Made by a program: the position numbers and the translations under genes
Notes under the pieces: model-generated
The model's input: the letters and a program-made list of their open reading frames with translations, nothing else
Database searches by the model: none
What the model was told of the DNA's origin: nothing
Assembly (NCBI GenBank): GCA_038204505.1
Contig: JBBRCV010000149.1
Location: 1-13,956, forward strand
DNA: 13,956 nt
Direction: 5' to 3'
Origin: Timaviella sp038204505
GTDB taxonomy: Bacteria; Cyanobacteriota; Cyanobacteriia; Elainellales; Elainellaceae
Part shown: piece by piece, positions 12,924 to 13,956 of the stretch
Layout of the letters: every line of letters begins with the position of its first letter
How positions within the stretch are numbered: the stretch's first letter is position 1

Positions 12924-13155
12924 TTTTTACTCGGATGACGAGTCTGGGCGATCGCTCTTCAGATTTGAAGTTGACTTTTCTGTTGATGATCAAGTCAAGC
13001 AATATCCTGACTTTAATAATGATAGTAGTCACATTTCAGGAATGAGTTACGTCAACGCTTTGGATAATTTGTGAACGATTGATATCCGCACCCACGGAAT
13101 TAGCTGTGAATGTAGCAATTAACTTAAAGAGTTCAATTCTTATGAGGAACTAAAC
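12924..13155. other. Spacer before the flavoprotein gene
   Basis: No gene was seen. ACTCG and CGAGT around 12931-12945 can form a five-base stem after the membrane-protein gene, without a T run. A HIP1 octamer lies near 12948. The spacer is long enough for a separate promoter, so the flavoprotein may not belong to the upstream operon. Confidence 0.35.
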
Positions 13156-13956
13156 ATGACCGAACTAAACCCAGATGCAGGCAGACAGCAAAAAAAGGTA
13201 CGCCTCTACGGTCAACCTAATTCAGCAGCAGCCTACGAAATTCGTGATTTTCTCAACCGTACCGTTGTCGAGTTTGACTGGATTGAATTGACGGGCGATG
13301 CAGACTGCGATCGGGAACTTAAGCTTCCCTCTCTGAATGATATTAGATTGCCAGTGGTGGAGTTACCGGATGGCATTCAGTTGTTTGCTCCCACAATTCG
13401 AGAGATCGCTCAACACTTAGGATGGGTGGCGCAGCCAAAATTCAAGGAGTATGACCTATCCATTTATGGAGCGGGACCTGCTGGCTTAAGTGCCGCTGTT
13501 TATGCGGCATCTGAGGGCTTGCGGACGGTTCTAATTGAGCGTCATGCGGTCGGTGGACAAGCGGGCACCAGTTCTCTGATTGAGAACTACATGGGCTTTC
13601 CAGACGGAATTAGTAGGGCTGACTTGGCTGAGCGAGCACGGCAACAGGCAGTCAAATTTGGCATCGAACTGCTGCTGTTGCGCGAGGGCATGAAATCAGA
13701 ATTTCGAGACAATCGCATTTACACAGACATGGCGGATGGCAGCAAAATGGTTGCCCGCGCTAACATCTGCGCCACGGGAATTGAGTACCGACGGCTCAAT
13801 CTACCCAATGAAGACCAGTTTCTCAAAGTCGGATTGTTTTACGGCGCGGGTGCTAGTGAAGCCCCTTGATGTGGCGGGGAACATGTCTTTATTGTGGGTG
13901 GCGGTAACTCAGCGGGTCAAGCGGCAATGTATCTGTCGCGCTATGCCGAAAAAGTC
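13156..13956 (+). pseudogene. Thioredoxin-reductase-like flavoprotein with in-frame TGA, partial at right edge
   Basis: The frame starts at the ATG 13156, seven bases after GAGGA, and reads 237 codons to a TGA at 13867-13869. It then continues in the same frame to the window end as CGGEHVFIVGGGNSAGQAAMYLSRYAEKV, the expected NADPH-binding half. The first 85 residues resemble a glutaredoxin/thioredoxin fold without its CxxC (YGQPNSAAAY). Residues 98-130 hold the FAD site (IYGAGPAGLSAAVYAASEGLRTVLIER), then GGQAGTSSLIENYMGFP and ATGIEYRRLNLP. The CATC redox motif of true thioredoxin reductase is replaced by GASEA, as in other non-canonical members. The single TGA where relatives usually have Leu before Cys (one change from TTA) suggests a nonsense mutation, a sequencing error, or less likely recoding. 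Confidence 0.8.

Noticed and set aside
12814..13074. Plus-strand 86-codon frame overlapping the TMEM175-like gene end
   Set aside because: It is a shadow frame of the membrane protein followed by spacer sequence.
13867..13869. Selenocysteine codon
   Set aside because: The position aligns with an ordinary hydrophobic residue of relatives, not a redox cysteine, and fewer than 90 bases follow in the window to judge a SECIS element.

Overview
The window reads as chromosomal DNA of a cyanobacterium. HIP1-type GCGATCGC octamers are scattered through both coding and non-coding parts (for example near 292, 880, 1376, 3718, 4903, 6576, 7403, 9216, 12016, 12328 and 12948). Gene density is low on the left and normal on the right. 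No rRNA, tRNA, CRISPR array, intact transposase or cas gene was found.

Region 1-1300 holds three minus-strand genes of unknown function, the first cut by the window edge. Region 1300-7800 is an accessory island of small two-gene modules separated by repeat-rich spacers: a Phd/Doc-type pair (1748-2318), a ParD/ParE pair (2645-3217), a four-gene minus-strand operon made of two tandem paralogous copies of a beta-protein plus HTH-protein pair (3610-4989), a lone ribbon-helix-helix-like gene (5130-5372), a 140-bp MITE-like element (5551-5690), and an RHH-like/HNH-nuclease pair (6371-7215).

The most striking signal is that two of these modules sit inside short DNA units with Tn7-like ends and no transposase. 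Unit 6145-7701 has 45-bp terminal inverted repeats that differ only by transitions. It also has extra inward-facing copies of the same site (core GCAAATNAGTGGCGCAA) at its right end, and it carries the RHH/HNH pair. Unit 2418-3608 begins and ends with TGT-N6-AACGATAACTTT and is filled with copies of GGAACCATAAGTTTGCC in both orientations; it carries ParDE. Isolated end-type copies near 1323, 1601 and 2368 suggest similar remnants around the Doc module. The likely reading, which is inference, is a landing area for non-autonomous elements moved in trans by TnsB/Mu-type transposases, each carrying a small addiction or defence-like cassette.

Region 7805-9061 holds a 2H-phosphoesterase (2'-5' RNA ligase-like) gene and the C-terminal remnant of a GT1 glycosyltransferase. 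Region 9287-13956 is an ordinary redox cluster: a LysR regulator divergent from an apparent operon of a FrnE/DsbA-like oxidoreductase, an FAD aromatic-type monooxygenase and a TMEM175-type membrane protein. It is followed by a thioredoxin-reductase-like flavoprotein whose reading frame is interrupted by one in-frame TGA before running off the right edge. A perfect 19-bp dyad lies in the divergent LysR promoter region.
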